64,000 nucleotides of DNA from positions 6,380 through 70,379 of the forward strand of contig CAYLRF010000002.1 in NCBI GenBank assembly GCA_964385995.1, in the 5' to 3' direction. Below the pieces are notes generated by a model that was not told the DNA's origin, made no database searches, and saw only the letters and a list, made by a program, of their open reading frames with translations. The stretch is from CAYLRF01 sp964385995 (GTDB lineage Bacteria; Bacillota; Clostridia; Lachnospirales; Lachnospiraceae). Within the stretch, counting starts at the first letter, position 1; every line of letters starts with the position of its first letter. The translations under genes were made by a program, and so were the position numbers. Below are positions 35,280-44,003 of this stretch, one piece after another.

Positions 35280-36770
35280 TTAAGTATAACCTCTCTTTTG
35301 CGGGATGGCAACCTGCATTTGTCCCCGAAGCGTTATCACGGGGCCTCCCGTGCCCTCCACATAAGCCTTCGTAATCGTCACCTGCCCTATGTTGTCGTCC
35401 TTCGGAATCTCATACATTATATCAAGCATGAACTCCTCTATGATGGAACGAAGCGCTCTGGCGCCGGTATCCTTTTTTATCGCCTTCTCGGCGATGGCTT
35501 CCAGAGCGTCACGGTCAAATTCAAGTTTTACCCCGTCTAAGGCAAGCAGTTTTTGATATTGCTTTATAATGGCGTTTTTCGGCTCCGTAAGGATACGCAC
35601 CATCATATCCTTATCAAGACCCTGAAGCGTGAATATGACGGGAAGCCTTCCGATAAACTCGGGGATCATGCCGAATTTTCTCAAGTCCTCCACCGTCACT
35701 TTGGAAAGAATATCCTTTTCGCCGTCATATTTATCCTTCAGATCGGAGATAAATCCCATCGACGAATGTTTATTTAGGCGTTCTTTTATAATGCCCTCAA
35801 GATCGGGAAACGCGCCGCAGCATATAAAGAGAATATTCTTTGTGTCGATATTTTGAAGCGGCACCATGGCGTTCTTGCTGTTCGCGCCGACGGGAACCTC
35901 CACCACGCTTCCCTCCAGCAGTTTTAAAAGTCCCTGCTGCACGGATTCCCCGCTCACGTCGCGCTGACTGGTGTTTTGTTTCTTGGCGAGCTTATCGATC
36001 TCATCTATGAACACGATGCCTTTTTCCGCTTTTTCCACGTCGTTGCCTGCGGCGGCAAGAAGCTTTGAGAGCACGCTTTCTATATCGTCGCCTATATACC
36101 CCGCTTCCGTAAGCGAAGTCGCGTCCGCGATGGCGAGCGGCACGTCCAGCAATTTGGCGAGCGTCTTTACGAGATAGGTCTTGCCGCAGCCAGTGGGCCC
36201 TATCATGAGCATGTTGGACTTTTCTATCTCGATATCATCGTCAGCGCTGCCCGCGGCCACCCTTTTGTAATGATTATAGACCGCGACGGACATCGCCTTC
36301 TTCGCGTGCTCCTGACCTATCACGTACTCATCCAGCTTCGCCTTGATCTTATGCGGCGCCGGCATGTCGCGGATGTTTAAAACGGGTTCCGGCTTTTTCG
36401 CGGTGTTTTTTTCTTTCACGGCGCGGTTTTGACGGTAGGGGCTCATATCCGACATGTTGACAAAATGCACTCCCGGCATATTCAGCATACCGTTCATGTC
36501 AACGGGCGGATTCGTTATCATGTCAAAGCTCTTATTCATGCAGTCGGTGCAAACGTAAAAACCGTTCGGAAGATTGATGAGCTTTCCGGTGACGCTTTCG
36601 GGTCTGTGGCATAAAAAGCAGACATGCTCCTTCTTATCCGGCTCGCGCTTCGTTTCATTTTCTTTGCCCGCCTCCGTAGCGGATAAAGCGTCGCGGGCGC
36701 CGTCATCTTTTTTGTTTTTCCCTGTCGTCTCCTCTTCGTCTACTTCCCTGTAATCAATGTCATTTGGCAT
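35280..36770 (-). CDS. clpX: ATP-dependent Clp protease ATP-binding subunit ClpX, extended
   Basis: A 496-residue AAA+ unfoldase. The zinc finger has CFLC and, 20 residues on, CTDC (about 51-78). The Walker A is IGPTGCGKTYLVKTLA and the arginine-rich LDEYVIGQEHAKKAM precedes it. FIDEIDKLAKK is Walker B. GYIGDDIESV carries the pore loop, and IPEFIGRLPVI and TGARALRSIIEE are sensor parts. Usual ClpX has 410-430 residues. The surplus is an acidic N-terminal tail of about 48 residues and a Met/Asn-rich linker (about 80-135) behind the zinc finger. The IGF loop that docks ClpP is not obvious to me, and clpP is not adjacent. Confidence 0.92.
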   Translation of the reverse strand: MPNDIDYREVDEEETTGKNKKDDGARDALSATEAGKENETKREPDKKEHVCFLCHRPESVTGKLINLPNGFYVCTDCMNKSFDMITNPPVDMNGMLNMPGVHFVNMSDMSPYRQNRAVKEKNTAKKPEPVLNIRDMPAPHKIKAKLDEYVIGQEHAKKAMSVAVYNHYKRVAAGSADDDIEIEKSNMLMIGPTGCGKTYLVKTLAKLLDVPLAIADATSLTEAGYIGDDIESVLSKLLAAAGNDVEKAEKGIVFIDEIDKLAKKQNTSQRDVSGESVQQGLLKLLEGSVVEVPVGANSKNAMVPLQNIDTKNILFICCGAFPDLEGIIKERLNKHSSMGFISDLKDKYDGEKDILSKVTVEDLRKFGMIPEFIGRLPVIFTLQGLDKDMMVRILTEPKNAIIKQYQKLLALDGVKLEFDRDALEAIAEKAIKKDTGARALRSIIEEFMLDIMYEIPKDDNIGQVTITKAYVEGTGGPVITLRGQMQVAIPQKRGYT

Positions 36771-36867
36771 AATTTCCTCTCTTCCCCGTCGCTTACGTAC
36801 GGCTAAGACGCATCCCCCGCCGTCTCATATTATCTGTCACTCTCTTACTTATACGGCCCGAACGTAT

Positions 36868-37800
36868 TTATCTTCCCGCGATGTATTCCTGAGCGCATTT
36901 GGCGGCGACGGCCCCGTCGGCTACCGCCGTCGCTATCTGCCTTAAAGGCTTCGTCCTTAAATCCCCCGCGACGTATACCCCGGGGATGGACGTTTTCGTT
37001 GTCTCATCCGCCATGACGCGGCCCGTATCGTCAAGCTCCAGCGCGTCCTTTACAAGTTCGCTGTTTGCGACGGTCCCCACCGCTACGAAAAGACCGTCGC
37101 AGGCAAGATCCTCCTCCTCGCCCGTCTCGGTATTTTTTAATCTCACGCCCGTCACAAAATCATCGGCGTAAATATCGCTCACCGTACGGCGGCGGTGAAT
37201 CTTTATGTTTCCTGTTTTTTCAATCGCGTCCATATACGCCTTTGAAGCGCGAAACGCGTCTCTTCTGTGAATCAAATGCACTTCTTCGCATATCCTCGCA
37301 AGATACAGGGCGTCGTCCGCCGCTGTGTCTCCTCCTCCCGCCACGGCCACGACCTTTCCTCTGTAAAAGGATCCGTCGCAGGTCGCGCAGTAGGAAACTC
37401 CTTTCCCTACGAGCTCATCTTCGCCTTTAAGTGCGAGCTTTCGGGGTGCGCCTCCCATCGCGAGGATCACCGTCCGGCCCTCAAACACTTCCTTGGCGGT
37501 ATATACTCTCTTTATGTCGCCTTTTAGCTCAGCTTTCGTAACCTTCGCGAACTTCGTGACAGCGCCGAGGCTTTTTGCCTGCTCACTCATCCTCATGCCG
37601 AGGTCAAATCCGCTTATGCCATCGCCAAAGCCCGGATAATTCCCGACGGTCTCCGCCGTGGCCATCTGCCCTCCCGGCGAAAGCATCTCAAAGACCATGA
37701 CGGAAAGTCCCGCCCCTGCCGCGTAGATCGCCGCCGCGTATCCCGCGGGACCTCCGCCTATGATTAAAACGTCAAATATATTTTCCGAACCTTCCTTCAT
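36868..37800 (-). CDS. trxB: Thioredoxin-disulfide reductase
   Basis: A 310-residue flavoprotein. The FAD fold has VLIIGGGPAGYAAAIYA, the redox centre is SYCATCDGSFY (CATC), the NADPH fold has VAVAGGGDTAADDALYLA, and GVYVAGDLRTKPLRQIATA is the second FAD motif. Length is typical. It moves electrons from NADPH to thioredoxin, which could also serve the thioredoxin-like domain fused to NrdD elsewhere in the window. It follows ligA with a 19-bp gap and precedes clpX on the same strand. Confidence 0.96.
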   Translation of the reverse strand: MKEGSENIFDVLIIGGGPAGYAAAIYAAGAGLSVMVFEMLSPGGQMATAETVGNYPGFGDGISGFDLGMRMSEQAKSLGAVTKFAKVTKAELKGDIKRVYTAKEVFEGRTVILAMGGAPRKLALKGEDELVGKGVSYCATCDGSFYRGKVVAVAGGGDTAADDALYLARICEEVHLIHRRDAFRASKAYMDAIEKTGNIKIHRRRTVSDIYADDFVTGVRLKNTETGEEEDLACDGLFVAVGTVANSELVKDALELDDTGRVMADETTKTSIPGVYVAGDLRTKPLRQIATAVADGAVAAKCAQEYIAGR

Positions 37801-37819
37801 GATTTCCCCCGAAGAAATT

Positions 37820-39838
37820 TTATGATTGCCCGTCGGCCACAGGTTCCCGTCCGCTCATGGAAAGAAACTCTTCTTCCGTGATAACCCGCACATTAAGCTC
37901 GGCGGCTTTCTTATTTTTCGCGGAAACGGACGAAATATCGTTATTTATGAGATAATCGGTCTTTGAAGTAACTGACCCCGTCACCTTGCCTCCGTTAGCC
38001 TCTATAAAGGCTTTAAGCTCATCGCGGTTCGCGAAACGCGCGACTTTCCCCGTGATAACGAATGTCTTATTTTGAAGCGCTCCTCCCGCCGCGCGCGGTT
38101 CTTTTTTTAACTTAAGCTCGGATAAAAGTCCCGTTACCCGCTCTACGTTCGCGGGATTTTCAAAATACCGCGCGAATGACTCCGCCAGCACGGGTCCTAT
38201 ACCCGAAACCAAGGATAATTCGTCCCGGCCAAGACTCATCACCTTTTGCGGATCGTCGCCGAACTGCCCGCATATAATCTTCGCGTTCGCGATTCCGACA
38301 CCCGGGATCCCAAGTCCGTAAATTAACCTCGCAAGCGTCGTCTCCCTCGCCTTTTCGATACCGGCGATAAGATTGGCGTATGATTTTTCCCCGAAACCAT
38401 CCATGGCGCATATGCGCTCTTTATATCTGTCAAGGTGAAAAATATCCGCGTAATCTTTTATAAATCCCGCAGAGATGAATTTTTCCAGCGTGGCCTCGGA
38501 AAGTCCCTCGATGTTAAGCGCGTCCCTTCCCGTAAGAAGCGCGAATGACTTTATGTGTTTCGCGATACATTCCGGATTCGAGCAATAAAGCGTCTTCGTG
38601 CCGTCGATGTCGCGGATCACGGTATCTTTCCCGCACACGGGGCATTTTGCGGGAATATCCCTCACGCCGCTTTTGGTGAGATTTTCCGCTATCTGGGGGA
38701 TAATCATATTGGCCTTATATACCCGCACCGTATCACCCGCGCCGAGCATCAGATCCTCCATGACGCTGATGTTGTGCACGCTCGCGCGGCTTACCGTGGT
38801 CCCCTCAAGCTCTACCGGCTCAAATACCGCGACGGGATTTAAAAGTCCCGTCCTTGACGCGCTCCACTCTATCTTAAGAAGCTTCGTGTCGCAGGTCTCA
38901 TCCGCCCATTTAAACGCGAACGAGTTGCGCGGGAATTTGGCCGTGCGCCCCAGCGACTCTCCGTAGGCGATATCGTCGTAAGTAAGCACCAGACCGTCGG
39001 AGGGAAGCTCATAATCTCTTACGCGCTCAGAAAAAAGTCCGACCTGCTCTTCTATCTTCGACGCGTCCGTCTCATAACCTTCCACGGTCTCAAAGCCCTG
39101 CCGCCTCAGCCACTCCAACTGGTAAATATACGAGTTTTTAAAGTCCACCCCGTCCGCTTTTACCAATGAGAAAGCGATTAGTCTCACATTTCTCGCGGCG
39201 GTCACGGCACTGTCAAGCTGTCTTACGGAGCCGCTGCAAAGGTTGCGCGGATTTTTATATCTCGCGTCGACATCGTCTATGGTTTCATTGATACGCTCAA
39301 AATCCCCGTAACTTATGACCGCCTCGCCGCGGAGAATAAGTTCACCCTCGTAGGGTATCTGAAGCGGAAGGTTTATAAATGTCCTCGCGTTCGCAGTGAC
39401 GACCTCTCCTTCCGTCCCGTCGCCTCTCGTCACGGCCTTTTTTAATTTGCCGCCTTCGTAGGTGAGAACGACCGTAAGTCCGTCGAGTTTCCACGAAACA
39501 TAGGCCCTCTTATCGCCCAGAAATTCCTTAAGATCCGCCACGTCCTTAGTCTTATTTAGGGAAAGCATGGGGGAGGCGTGCCGTTCTTTGGCAAGGCTTG
39601 TCTGCACCTCATAACCTACGCAACTCGTGGGGCTTTTTGCCAAGACATATCCCAGTCTGTCCTCCAGCGCGACAAGCTCGTCATACAGGCGGTCGTATTC
39701 ATAATTGCTCATGATCTCGTCGGCGTCTTCGTAATAAGCTTTCGCCGCCTTATTTAAGATCTTAATGAGCTCACTCATCCGCTCGCGTTCGGCGTCCATA
39801 CTCCCATCCGTTCTTTTATCCGCCCGTCGGCTTATCAT
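37820..39838 (-). CDS. ligA: NAD-dependent DNA ligase
   Basis: A 672-residue ligase. The adenylation Lys117 is in SWKLDG. The OB-fold region, zinc finger (CPVCGKDTVI, then CSNPEC), helix-hairpin-helix repeats and a C-terminal BRCT domain (FVITGKVARF to VRVITEEEF) are in order. It seals nicks in replication and repair. The start is uncertain: the ATG at 39838 stands 5 bp after the upstream gene's stop, while in-frame ATGs at 39799 and 39778 would remove a 13-20 residue basic tail. It belongs to the rluF-like/ligA/trxB/clpX series. Confidence 0.96.
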   Translation of the reverse strand: MISRRADKRTDGSMDAERERMSELIKILNKAAKAYYEDADEIMSNYEYDRLYDELVALEDRLGYVLAKSPTSCVGYEVQTSLAKERHASPMLSLNKTKDVADLKEFLGDKRAYVSWKLDGLTVVLTYEGGKLKKAVTRGDGTEGEVVTANARTFINLPLQIPYEGELILRGEAVISYGDFERINETIDDVDARYKNPRNLCSGSVRQLDSAVTAARNVRLIAFSLVKADGVDFKNSYIYQLEWLRRQGFETVEGYETDASKIEEQVGLFSERVRDYELPSDGLVLTYDDIAYGESLGRTAKFPRNSFAFKWADETCDTKLLKIEWSASRTGLLNPVAVFEPVELEGTTVSRASVHNISVMEDLMLGAGDTVRVYKANMIIPQIAENLTKSGVRDIPAKCPVCGKDTVIRDIDGTKTLYCSNPECIAKHIKSFALLTGRDALNIEGLSEATLEKFISAGFIKDYADIFHLDRYKERICAMDGFGEKSYANLIAGIEKARETTLARLIYGLGIPGVGIANAKIICGQFGDDPQKVMSLGRDELSLVSGIGPVLAESFARYFENPANVERVTGLLSELKLKKEPRAAGGALQNKTFVITGKVARFANRDELKAFIEANGGKVTGSVTSKTDYLINNDISSVSAKNKKAAELNVRVITEEEFLSMSGREPVADGQS

Positions 39839-39843
39839 ACCAT

Positions 39844-40560
39844 TTATATCAGTCCGTCCCCTGATTTTATGAGCCGCATAAGCCCGCTCATCTCTTCAGG
39901 CGTCACCTCGCGCCAATCACCGCTTTTTAAGTCTCCCAACCTGATATTCATGATCCGCACGCGCACGAGCCTTATGACTTTGTATCCGAAAGCTTCGCAC
40001 ATGCGCCGGATCTGGCGGTTTAAACCCTGAGTTAAGATGATGTCAAAGCTCGTCCCGGTAAGCTTTCGTACCTTACAGGGCCTCGTCACGGTATCGGATA
40101 AGCAAACTCCCCGCGCCATGAGCCGAAGAAAATCTTCCGTCACGGGCCTGTCCACTTCGACTTCGTATTCCTTTTCGTGCATGTTGCGTGAGCGCATCAT
40201 GCCGTCTATGATATCGCCGTCGTTCGTCATAAGGATAAGGCCTTCGGAATCTTTGTCAAGCCTTCCCGCGTAAGTAATTCTCTGCGGATAATTTATATAG
40301 CTGATTATGTTGTCCTTCTCCCGCCGATCCGAGGTGCAGACTACGCCGGGCGGCTTATTAAAAACAAGAAGCACTCTCTCGTTTTTGCGACTTACCCTCT
40401 TCCCGCCGACGGCTACCGTATCATGCTCCCGCACTTTCATGCCGAGAACGGCTTTTTCCCCGTCCACGGTCACATCTCCGCTTAATATCAGTCTGTCCGC
40501 CTCTCTTCGGGAGCAAATCCCGCACTCGCTTAAGTATTTGTTCAGACGAACAGACATCAC
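39844..40560 (-). CDS. rRNA pseudouridine synthase, RluB/RluF family
   Basis: A 238-residue enzyme. An N-terminal S4 RNA-binding domain (VRLNKYLSECGICSRREADR) is followed by the RsuA-type catalytic domain. The active Asp is in YAGRLDKDSEGL. NRQIRRMCEAFG is the conserved C-terminal motif. The N-terminus LNKYLSE and overall length resemble RluF (23S rRNA position 2604), but RluB is not excluded. Either the first or second Met can be the start. It is the first gene of the ligA series, and a 30-bp tandem repeat lies in its upstream region. Confidence 0.88.
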   Translation of the reverse strand: MMSVRLNKYLSECGICSRREADRLILSGDVTVDGEKAVLGMKVREHDTVAVGGKRVSRKNERVLLVFNKPPGVVCTSDRREKDNIISYINYPQRITYAGRLDKDSEGLILMTNDGDIIDGMMRSRNMHEKEYEVEVDRPVTEDFLRLMARGVCLSDTVTRPCKVRKLTGTSFDIILTQGLNRQIRRMCEAFGYKVIRLVRVRIMNIRLGDLKSGDWREVTPEEMSGLMRLIKSGDGLI

Positions 40561-40607
40561 CGCACCTTATCCAATCCAAACCGCCGCGCTCATACGCGAA
40601 AATCCCA

Positions 40608-40667
40608 AGGTTAGAAAAACATGTGTATAATCACCTTAGGTTAAAAAACCATGTGCATAACCGCGCG
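40608..40667. repeat. 30-bp tandem repeat in the rluF-DUF5721 spacer
   Basis: Copies 40608-40637 and 40638-40667, sharing aggtta, aaaacatgtg or aaaccatgtg, and cataa. It lies between divergent genes, just ahead of a TATAAT at 40675-40680 on the plus strand. Confidence 0.8.
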
Positions 40668-40680
40668 TTTGTTATATAAT

Positions 40681-40954
40681 GACCTTAAGGCAGGGTTACC
40701 TTGCCCATGCCGCCGGAGTAAGAAGTTCGCTTTCCGGCCCCGATTATGAGGATGAAGCAAGAGGGGCCCGCGAAATCCGCTGCCGGCCACGCTTTCATTT
40801 CCCGCGCGAAGATCCGAAACCTTACTTCGCCACCCTAAGGAATACCTCGTCGCAGAACTTTAATTTCGTGCTCGGAGGTTCGAAACCCGGCGGGGCACTC
40901 GGGCGGCACGGGCGGCGTCCGTGAAACATAAAAGTTACCGAAAGGAGCCTGCTT
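40681..40954 (+). other. 274-bp leader without a convincing gene; possible structured RNA
   Basis: Between the TATAAT (40675-40680) and the DUF5721 start. It is richer in G and C than the flanks. CCTTA (40683-40687) and GGGT (40693-40696) can pair with ACCC (40832-40835) and TAAGG (40836-40840), closing a domain of about 158 nt. Several local hairpins are possible. I do not recognise tmRNA, RNase P, SRP, 6S or a known riboswitch. An 81-codon frame here looks random. Confidence 0.25.
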
Positions 40955-41446
40955 ATGATATCCCTTTCTCTCCCGGAAGTGAAGCAATCGATGTCCGAAT
41001 TGCTTCTTTCCGACTCTTTCGACTCATTTTCCCTTATCGAGTGCGAGATCGCAACTTTCTGCACATTCACGATTGACGGAGCGCTCAATAAGGATTTCTT
41101 CGGGGAAGAGGCATCTCCTTCCCGCCGTCACGTTCTTTGGGGCGACGTGCGGGACTTTTGCTTCGCCTTAATCCGCGGAAAGCGCACTCCGCTTCGCGTG
41201 AAGATCGTCCTTGCCCTTCCCGACGAGGAAACGGCAAAACTCATAAGCGACGCAGGAGCGCAGGCGGACTTATCAAACATCCGCGGCTTTTTCCTGAATC
41301 TCAAATACGATAAGGGAGCCTTCACATGCACCACCGGAGTCGCCATGTCGGATTTCACAGCGGATAAATCTCCCGAATATGTCTGGGATGAAAAAGCCCC
41401 GCTTATCCTCTCCGAAAAAGGTATCCCCTGCGAAGCCGTCCTTTAA
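40955..41446 (+). CDS. DUF5721-like protein
   Basis: A 163-residue soluble protein with GAAAGGAG 7 bp before the ATG. The text MISLSLPEVKQSMSELLLSD, SLIECEIATFCTFTIDG, RDFCFALIRGKRTPLRVKIV, FFLNLKYDKGAFTCTTG and WDEKAPLIL matches, as far as I remember, the uncharacterised DUF5721 family found mainly in Lachnospiraceae. That supports the taxonomic reading of the window. No catalytic motif is evident. It is transcribed alone on the plus strand and converges on htpG with a 32-bp spacer. Confidence 0.75.
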   Translation: MISLSLPEVKQSMSELLLSDSFDSFSLIECEIATFCTFTIDGALNKDFFGEEASPSRRHVLWGDVRDFCFALIRGKRTPLRVKIVLALPDEETAKLISDAGAQADLSNIRGFFLNLKYDKGAFTCTTGVAMSDFTADKSPEYVWDEKAPLILSEKGIPCEAVL

Positions 41447-41478
41447 CCAAGGTCGCCCCGATTAAGAGCGTGATTTTC

Positions 41479-43718
41479 TTACTTCGTAAGCAGCATCATG
41501 ATATCGTTGCTTCTTTTTATGAACTCAGTCATCGCCTCGGAGCTTAACGGCTGTATCGCGATCATCGCGAGATCATAAAGCTGCCTGCAGAACATCGCGG
41601 TGTGCTCGCCGTCCTTGTTGTGAAGCACATACTGCACCAGCGGATGATTGACATTCAGCACCAGTACGGCCTCACGCTCCAGCATTTCCCCGGTGTCGCC
41701 CGACATGCCGTACATTTTCATCATTTCCTGCATACGGCGCGACTCTTCCGGAATGGTCATCATCGAGGCCACCCGGTCATTTTTAAGTTTCTCGATTTTT
41801 ACGTTCAGCTTGTCGTTGCCCAGCGCATTGCGGAAGATCTCAGTCAGCGCGTCTGTGTCCTCCTTGGACGCCTGAGCCTTATCTTCGCCTTCCTCATCGG
41901 ACTTTTGCTTTAAGGTGTCGGTGACATCCGCGTCGATACGTTGGAATTTGATGTTCTCGTTGCGCTGCTCCAGCTGTGAGATAAAAGGCGAGTCGATATT
42001 GTGATTTAAGATAACGGCGTCCATGCCCTCCGCCTTAAACATATTGATGTACTGGCTCTGCTGCCGCTCATCCGTCACATAGAAGATGGTAATCTTCTCC
42101 TTTTCCTTTCCGCCATCTTCCCCGCCTTCGCTCTTAGCCTCATCGTNNNNNNNNNNNNNNNNNNNNNNNNNNNNNNNNNNNNNNNNNNNNNNNNNNNNNN
42201 NNNNNNNNNNNNNNNNNNNNNNNNNNNNNNNNNNNNNNNNNNNNNNGCTTCCCCGCTCTCAGCGGTCTTAAGGGTCTCCGTCCCGGAAGCTTCCTTCTCT
42301 TTTTCGGCTTCCTCTTTCGCCTTCTTCGCCGCGGGATCGTTTTCCTCTATGCACTCTTTAAGCGTCAGATATTTGTGATCAAGGTTCTTAAAGAGCATAT
42401 AGTCGCTCATCCTGTCGCAGAATTTCGTGTCCTTTAAGCATCCGAATTTGATGAACGGACTGATGTCGTCCCAATATTTCTCATAAGATTCCTTATCGGT
42501 CTTGCACATCCCGACAAGTTTATCCGCCACTTTCTTCGATATGTAATCGGAGATTTTATTTACGAAACCGTCGTTTTGCAACGCGCTTCTGGAGACATTA
42601 AGCGGCAAATCCGGGCAGTCGATGACACCCTTTAATACCATAAGAAACTCGGGTATGACTTCTTTTATATTATCGGCGATGAATACCTGATTGTTGTAGA
42701 GCTTTATCGTACCCTCGATGGATTCGTACTCCGCGTTGATCTTCGGGAAATATAAGATCCCCTTAAGGTTAAAGGGATAATCCATGTTCAGATGGATCCA
42801 GAAAAGCGGCTCCCTGTAATCCATAAAGACTTTGCGGTAAAACTCTATGTAATCTTCTTTCGTGCAGTCATTCGGATGTTTCGCCCAAAGAGGATGAATG
42901 TCATTTATCGGCACGGGGCGCTTATTTATCTTTACCTTATCTTTGGCGGGCGATACTTCCACCGTCTCTTTGGTCCCGTCTTCCTTTTCTTTTTCCTCGG
43001 TCTTGGCTTCCTCGTGAATACGCTCCACTATCACGTCGTCTTCCTTAAGTTCCGACTCGTCCACGGTCTCATATTCCTGAGGCGCGCCCTCCTTGGAAAC
43101 ATAAATGGGAACGGGCATGAAAGAACAGTATTTCTCCAAAACCTCTCTTATGCGGTACTCGTTTGAAAACTCCGTGCTTTCCTTTGAGAGAAAAAGCGTG
43201 ATCTCGGTACCGACCGTCGCCTTGTCGCCGTCTTCCATCTCATAGGTCGTGCCGCCGTCGCTTACCCAATGAACCGGCGTCGCGCCTTCCTTGTATGAGA
43301 GCGTATCGATGTGGACCTCGTCAGCCACCATGAACGCGGAGTAAAATCCGAGTCCGAAATGCCCTATTATCTCATCTTCGGTGGTCTTATCCTTATATTT
43401 CTCGAGAAATTCCGTCGCGCCCGAGAAGGCGATCTGCGTAATGTATTCCTCCACCTCGTCGGCCGTCATGCCGATGCCGTTATCGATGAATTTGAGCGTC
43501 TTTTTGTCGGGATTTGCGATCACCTGTATATTCGGCTTATAATCATCGGGGAGCTGATACTCTCCGATCACGTCGAGCTTTTTAAGCTTCGTAATCGCGT
43601 CGCAGCCGTTTGAAATCATCTCGCGTGCGAAAATGTCGTGATCCGAATACACCCATTTCTTGATAATGGGAAAAATGTTCTCGCTGCTGATTGAAAGACT
43701 TCCCTGTTTTCGTTCCAT
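41479..43718 (-). CDS. htpG: Molecular chaperone HtpG (Hsp90), interrupted by an assembly gap
   Basis: The N-terminal ATPase begins MERKQGSLSISSENIFPIIKK. REMISNGCDAITKLKK, FIDNGIGMTADEVEEYI and GHFGLGFYSAFMVAD are the GHKL motifs. The middle domain has SRSALQND. The C-terminal domain resumes after the 100-N gap as KITIFYVTDERQQSQYIN and ends RSNDIMMLLTK. The two halves are out of frame only because the gap length is arbitrary. The missing part lies in a Glu/Lys-rich linker. An acidic insert (about 225-260) is common in the group. A CIRCE operator and promoter stand upstream, beyond a second gap. Confidence 0.95.
42147..42246. other. Scaffold gap of 100 N inside htpG
   Basis: Exactly 100 N, the usual placeholder for an unknown length. 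The flanks share no overlap. To restore the htpG frame the true insert length must be 2 modulo 3. Confidence 0.98.
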
Positions 43719-43763
43719 GATAAAATCACATCTCCTTTTTTATCTTCTAAAAACTTCCTCTTT

Positions 43764-43863
43764 NNNNNNNNNNNNNNNNNNNNNNNNNNNNNNNNNNNNN
43801 NNNNNNNNNNNNNNNNNNNNNNNNNNNNNNNNNNNNNNNNNNNNNNNNNNNNNNNNNNNNNNN
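43764..43863. other. Scaffold gap of 100 N upstream of htpG
   Basis: Exactly 100 N between the htpG start and its CIRCE-promoter region. The real distance, and whether anything else lies there, is unknown. Confidence 0.98.
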
Positions 43864-43864
43864 C

Positions 43865-43927
43865 ATAATAATACCGCCGCCGCGAAAAGTCAATAAAAAT
43901 TTAGCACTCAGTATAACCGAGTGCTAA
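43865..43927 (-). promoter_or_regulatory. CIRCE element and promoter ahead of htpG
   Basis: A perfect CIRCE: TTAGCACTC (43901-43909), 9 bp, GAGTGCTAA (43919-43927). On the minus strand, directly downstream, are TTGACT (43888-43893), 17 bp and TATTAT (43865-43870). HrcA repression is implied. The element lies just upstream of the -35. It points toward htpG, with the gap in between. Confidence 0.9.
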
Positions 43928-44003
43928 CAATTAACCGTGACGCGCCGGTTCTCCCTCCCTCATCTCGCGCTGTTTTCGCTTTTACGCTTAAATTCGGGCG
44001 CCG

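Noticed and set aside
40874..40905. tRNA-like T-arm (ggttcgaaacc)
   Set aside because: The five-base stem does not pair fully, and no acceptor, D or anticodon arms surround it.
40681..40924. 81-codon plus-strand ORF in the DUF5721 leader
   Set aside because: The composition is random, and it has no ribosome-binding site and no recognisable similarity.
41479..43718. htpG appears as two separate genes or a frameshifted pseudogene
   Set aside because: The break is at a 100-N placeholder. Both halves align to one HtpG, and the linker reads through in the correct frame next to the gap.
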